Assembly (NCBI GenBank): GCA_002286715.1
Contig: NSJX01000171.1
Location: 1 to 10,627 of the forward strand
Length of the DNA stretch: 10,627 bases
Reading direction: 5' to 3'
DNA from: Dentipellis sp. KUC8613
Taxonomy: Eukaryota > Basidiomycota > Agaricomycetes > Russulales > Hericiaceae
In this document: positions 8,027 through 10,627 of the stretch, one piece after another
Layout of the letters: every line of letters starts with the position of its first letter
Numbering within the stretch: the first letter of the stretch is position 1
Program-made: the position numbers and the translations under genes
The notes under the pieces: model-generated
The model's input: only the letters and a program-made list of their open reading frames with translations
Database searches by the model: none
Told to the model about the DNA's origin: nothing

Positions 8027-8647
8027 TATTGTAGTGAGATAATTGAGGGATGGGGATATGTGATACCTTATAGTCCCTTAAAGAGAGCCGAAGTTCCTGC
8101 TGTACTTTGTTGTGTAGATGCATGATCTCAGTTTTGGATAATAGCATCTGCCTGTCTGTCCTTAGACAAGACTTCATTTGATTACCATGAATGAGATTGA
8201 ACCCTGTATCCTGAAGGAAACATGATTGAGAGGCTATATCTACTTTCAGTTTGTTTGAGATTACAAAAGACTGCCCAATAATCAAATTATGAGTGATAAT
8301 GTCTGGTATAACTAATGCTTTACAATTCTTTGCAATGAACATATCATTAGTATCTTCCAATTTCAGCTTCACCCAAGACTTGCAGCAAATTTGAGAGAAA
8401 TCTATCTTCTTTGTATTCCATAGAGAGAGATTATCAACCATCTGCATATGCATGGGAACCTTGAAATTATGCTTCTTGAGACAAGATTTTTTCACCAACG
8501 ACTCAGAGATAAATGTATAAGGGCAATTTGGATCTATCAGAGCATATACCTGCTGTGAAGTTTTGCAATTGATTTTACAGCACCAGAATAAACCTCTAAC
8601 AGGCTTTAGTTGTTGTTCAGAAGGACTGCACTGCAGTTGTGTATATT

Positions 8648-8711
8648 GGAGAAGCACTTTGGCTGACTTGAGAAGCACTTTGGCTAATTGGAGTAGCCAT
8701 TTAGCTAATTC
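8648..8711. repeat. About three 21-bp tandem repeats inside the relic
   Basis: The phrase gagaagcactttggct recurs at about 8649 and 8670, and a diverged third unit (agtagccatttagctaatt) follows to about 8710. On the minus strand they encode LAKVLLKSAKVLL-like repeats in the protease frame. They end exactly where the inverted-repeat arm begins. Confidence 0.6.
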
Positions 8712-8731
8712 TGATTCATCTATGAATCAGT
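8707..8731 (-). repeat. Right arm of the 25-bp distant inverted repeat
   Basis: It is exactly reverse-complementary to 72-96. CpG-poor relic sequence lies on its left and CpG-normal sequence on its right, so it coincides with a boundary between two types of DNA. That position supports it being an element end or insertion junction. Confidence 0.6.
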
Positions 8732-9127
8732 CTTAAGTATCGACATTTTCACTACGGTTTTCAAAACCGCCGCCGCGCACTTTTATCGCTGCTTTGGGGA
8801 ATGGTCTCCCACGACTTCAGCCACATTGGTTCACTTTGAAGTGTATTCATTTTTCAAAATGCTCAAATTGCATTCAATCGAAACGATATTCAGCACATAT
8901 ATAGATTATTAGTACATCTACGAGATGACAAAGTTTCACAAATTTTGGATGACTGCATCACTCGAAAAATCGAAGTCGCGTCGTGCTAGAGATAGTCAGT
9001 TTGAAAGTTATGACTTTGTAGATGCGAATTGTAAGCGAAAGCTTCCCAAAATAATTGAGCAGGAAAATCCACTGTGTATGGGAGGTCACTAATTTTCTAG
9101 TAATTTTATCAAATTTATGCAGCTTTC
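8732..9127. other. CpG-normal, AT-rich spacer; no gene seen
   Basis: The stretch has normal CpG and no coding frame above about 64 codons. It contains a tatata at 8898-8903 and a small hairpin, catct-acg-agatg, at 8915-8927. It could be ordinary intergenic sequence or the 5' part of the composite repeat whose leader motif starts just after it. No RNA gene was recognised. Confidence 0.4.
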
Positions 9128-9170
9128 GGAGAGCCTGTCGTTGTGCACCCACCTCGTCAAGGAGCCCTGC

Positions 9171-9200
9171 GCGGGAATTGCCGAGAGCGGGTCGTGGTGC
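9171..9200 (+). repeat. Leader motif, copy 2
   Basis: It shares ggaattgccga and ggtcgt with 265-294, with one gap, and ccctgcg lies just upstream as in copy 1. It lies about 590 bp before the agttgggagtgggc arm here, against about 620 bp in the left-hand copy, so the overall layout is conserved. Confidence 0.5.
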
Positions 9201-9384
9201 TGAAAAGCACTAAGTCAACGCTCATTGCACTGGTACTCCCATTCCTGCATCGCTCCCGTCCATTCGCTATCCCGTCTGCCCCTGCGCATGTACATGCACA
9301 TGGATATACACACGTACGCAAGCCCCTGCCAGAACATACCAGTTAACATACGACAGATGAGAGGAGCAGAAAAGTGGGCTTAAG

Positions 9385-9705
9385 GTGAGTTTGTTCTGTC
9401 TCTCGTTGCCTTTCGTTGCCGTCTCATGCCCCACCACCTCTGCAGCGAGCCCCCATCGTCCTCGCTTGTGCCCCAGCCACCATCTCGCACCACATTACCA
9501 CCATGGGGAGCCTGCATCACTGTCCCATGCCCCATCCGCCATCTCTCGCGACGTGCTGCTGTCGCCTGTCCCCGCCATCTCTCTCTCGCACCCCAGCTGT
9601 CCTTTTGCGTCTCACAACTGCCCCATCTCGTGCTCGCACCGCCCTCTAGAAGACTGCAAGAACGGTGGATTCGAGAGGTAGAGCAGCCCAAAGGGGCCAT
9701 CGTAG
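9385..9705. repeat. C-rich low-complexity block (outer right)
   Basis: The tract begins after a perfect splice-donor-like aag-gtgagt (9385-9390) and is built from gccccaccacc, ccatctctcgc and similar words. CpG density is lower than in the central blocks. Short frames are open on both strands (9385-9681, 9426-9797 plus; 9380-9751 minus) without domains. The anchor tttgcgtctca at 9604 matches the left-hand block. Confidence 0.5.
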
Positions 9706-9762
9706 GTATGTTTTTTTTTTGTTCTCTTCTGCCTTTCCCCGCCCTGCTCACATACCTACTAG
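9706..9762 (+). other. Possible 57-nt spliceosomal intron
   Basis: It begins with the fungal-type donor gtatgt at 9706, has a strong polypyrimidine run, a ctcac resembling a branch site at 9747-9751, and ends ctactag at 9762. Its length is typical of fungal introns. No coding exon can be assigned on either side, so it might belong to a non-coding transcript or be a chance match. Confidence 0.3.
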
Positions 9763-9929
9763 TTGGGAGTGGGCCGTCACAAGTGCGGCAGATCTGATTC
9801 AGCCAGAGGGGATATTACTTCAAGAATTCATAACTTAATATTATACACCCAAGCAATAATGAACTGGGATGAAATATCTCCCCTGGCTATATCAGAACCT
9901 GCTGCATATGGGACAGCCCACTCCCAACT
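9761..9929. mobile_element. 169-bp foldback MITE-like element
   Basis: The left arm from 9761 (agttgggagtgggc) and the right arm ending 9929 (gcccactcccaact) are inverted repeats extending about 60 bases, with around 80 percent identity, separated by an AT-rich loop of about 45 bases. The first 14 bases are identical. The right arm shows CpG-to-TpG/CpA changes relative to the left (ccgtc to ctgtc, gcggc to gcagc). No target-site duplication is clear and there is no coding capacity. Two further arm copies lie at 887 and 985. This fits a miniature inverted-repeat transposable element of unknown superfamily. Confidence 0.6.
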
Positions 9930-10450
9930 CATCTGAAAAAATTCCCTTACTATAATATGGTGCTTCATAACTTGTAAGGTTTCTATGTTGATAAGCTATA
10001 GACTCTCCTCTTGGAGCTATGACAGTGCTATTGGTGCTATTACTATGATTGCTCTGGGTATTCAAGAAGCTTTATATACTATATGTTCTATGCATACAAT
10101 ACAACAGCTCCAACAATTATGTATACAGCACAATGACCTTAGCAGCTATGGATTACCTCCAGCTGAGCACATGACATGCTCCTATAACCTTATATCCAAA
10201 CAAGAAAAATGAGTGAAATCCATGTTATTAATGGCTCTACTAGATATACAGACATCTACTCTATAGCTACACAAAACCCAAGTATATTAAAGCAATATAA
10301 TTTTACCTCCACATGGCAAGGCATAGTCTGTCAAATTCATGTGAAGGATCAGCAAGCCCAAAAATATTGAAAATATAACATGCTATTGAAATAAAAACAA
10401 TAAGAAACCTGAAGAATAAGTCAGTTGAAGAAAGAAGAGAGAAGAAAGGT
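9930..10450. other. AT-rich CpG-free stretch, possible relic frame
   Basis: No CpG occurs from 9788 to 10451. A 75-codon plus frame at 9985-10212 is rich in Ile, Leu, Gln, Ser and Tyr and matches nothing I recognise. A minus frame (10303-10500) has a hydrophobic middle (about residues 30-47), but AT-rich sequence readily gives that. I see no dependable gene. Confidence 0.4.
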
Positions 10451-10627
10451 GCGAGAGCACGTGCGCAAGGGTACGAGGCGCTGCGAACGACGGACGGCAT
10501 GTGGAGGTGGCGGAGGGCGAAGAGGGCTTGCGGAGGCGGCGGACAGCGCGTGGAGGGCGTGGAGAGGCCTGCGGCGGGCGCATACGGCGCTTGGAGGCGG
10601 CGGACAGCGCAAAGAGGCGGCAGAGGC
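10451..10627. repeat. G-rich low-complexity block, cut by the window end
   Basis: Dense CpG and purine-rich plus-strand words (gcggagggcg, ggaggcggcgg) return abruptly. An 18-bp direct repeat, ggaggcggcggacagcgc, lies at 10532-10549 and 10593-10610. Style resembles 2330-3735 but the unit words differ. Minus-strand frames here are composition artefacts. Confidence 0.6.

Larger units (their letters stand above)
7980..8726 (-). pseudogene. Retrotransposon retropepsin (aspartic protease) relic
   Basis: This minus-strand frame is open from 8726 to a stop at 7980 but has no ATG near its beginning; the numbering below counts from a GTG at 8678 (232 residues). Residues about 45-60 (YALIDPNCPYTFIS) match the N-terminal active-site region of retroviral-type proteases, and residues 131-138 (NLIIGQSF) match the hydrophobic-hydrophobic-Gly motif near their C-terminus. 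A WVKLKL strand lies between them at 102-107. The spacing is as in protease domains of basidiomycete Ty3/gypsy-like Gag-Pol proteins. The catalytic Asp49 is kept, but the usual Ser/Thr/Asn-Gly after it is Pro-Asn, so the enzyme should be inactive. No Gag zinc knuckle, reverse transcriptase, RNase H or integrase follows. An ATG at 8700 opens a different 27-codon frame, suggesting a frameshift near 8620. Confidence 0.6.

Noticed and set aside
72..8731. One large DNA transposon bounded by the 25-bp inverted repeats
   Set aside because: No transposase is recognisable inside, no target-site duplication flanks the arms, and the motif is self-palindromic, so pairing may be accidental.
9985..10212. 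75-codon plus-strand frame as a gene
   Set aside because: Short, in AT-rich CpG-free sequence, with no recognisable motif or supporting context.
10303..10500. Small membrane protein on the minus strand
   Set aside because: The hydrophobic stretch comes from AT-rich sequence and the start lies in the G-rich repeat, so the frame spans two unrelated composition zones.

Overview
The window looks like non-coding, transposon-derived DNA from a eukaryote, most likely a fungus and probably a basidiomycete. Three things point that way: a decayed retrotransposon protease of the kind found in basidiomycete Ty3/gypsy-like elements, candidate LTR and polypurine-tract signals, and very uneven CpG content of the sort left by methylation-driven decay of repeats. 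No bacterial operon structure, ribosome-binding sites, rRNA or convincing tRNA is present. The genus is not determinable by eye. I found no intact gene that I would defend.

Layout. 1-486: mixed sequence carrying one arm of a distant inverted repeat (72-96) and a leader motif (265-294). 487-880: CpG-dense, C-rich low-complexity block. 887-1070: two diverged direct copies of a short repeat-element arm. 1071-1480: AT-rich filler with a weak pol III-like signature. 1481-2344: CpG-free segment with an array of 18-bp palindromes (1594-2004), then a polypurine tract and a candidate short LTR (2063-2220). 2330-3735: G-rich, CpG-hyperdense block containing two 19-bp tandem arrays. 3736-4240: unskewed spacer with a hairpin. 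4241-5700: C-rich, CpG-hyperdense block, the compositional mirror of the previous one. 5762-7980: degenerate sequence with one CpG in about 2 kb after 5951. 7980-8726, minus strand: retropepsin relic. 8707-8731: second arm of the inverted repeat. 8732-9384: CpG-normal spacer ending in a second leader motif (9171-9200). 9385-9705: C-rich block. 9706-9762: possible 57-nt intron. 9761-9929: foldback MITE-like element. 9930-10450: AT-rich, CpG-free. 10450-10627: start of another G-rich block, cut by the window end.

How it fits together. The window alternates between CpG-stripped old repeats and CpG-saturated low-complexity blocks of strong strand asymmetry. The two outer C-rich blocks (about 243-985 and 9130-9929) share the same order in the same orientation: leader motif, C-rich tract, then an arm beginning agttgggagtgggc. 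They may be two copies of one undescribed composite repeat. The central pair of blocks (G-rich 2330-3735, C-rich 4241-5700) faces outward from a 500-bp spacer. The long open frames inside these blocks are composition artefacts and are not annotated as genes.
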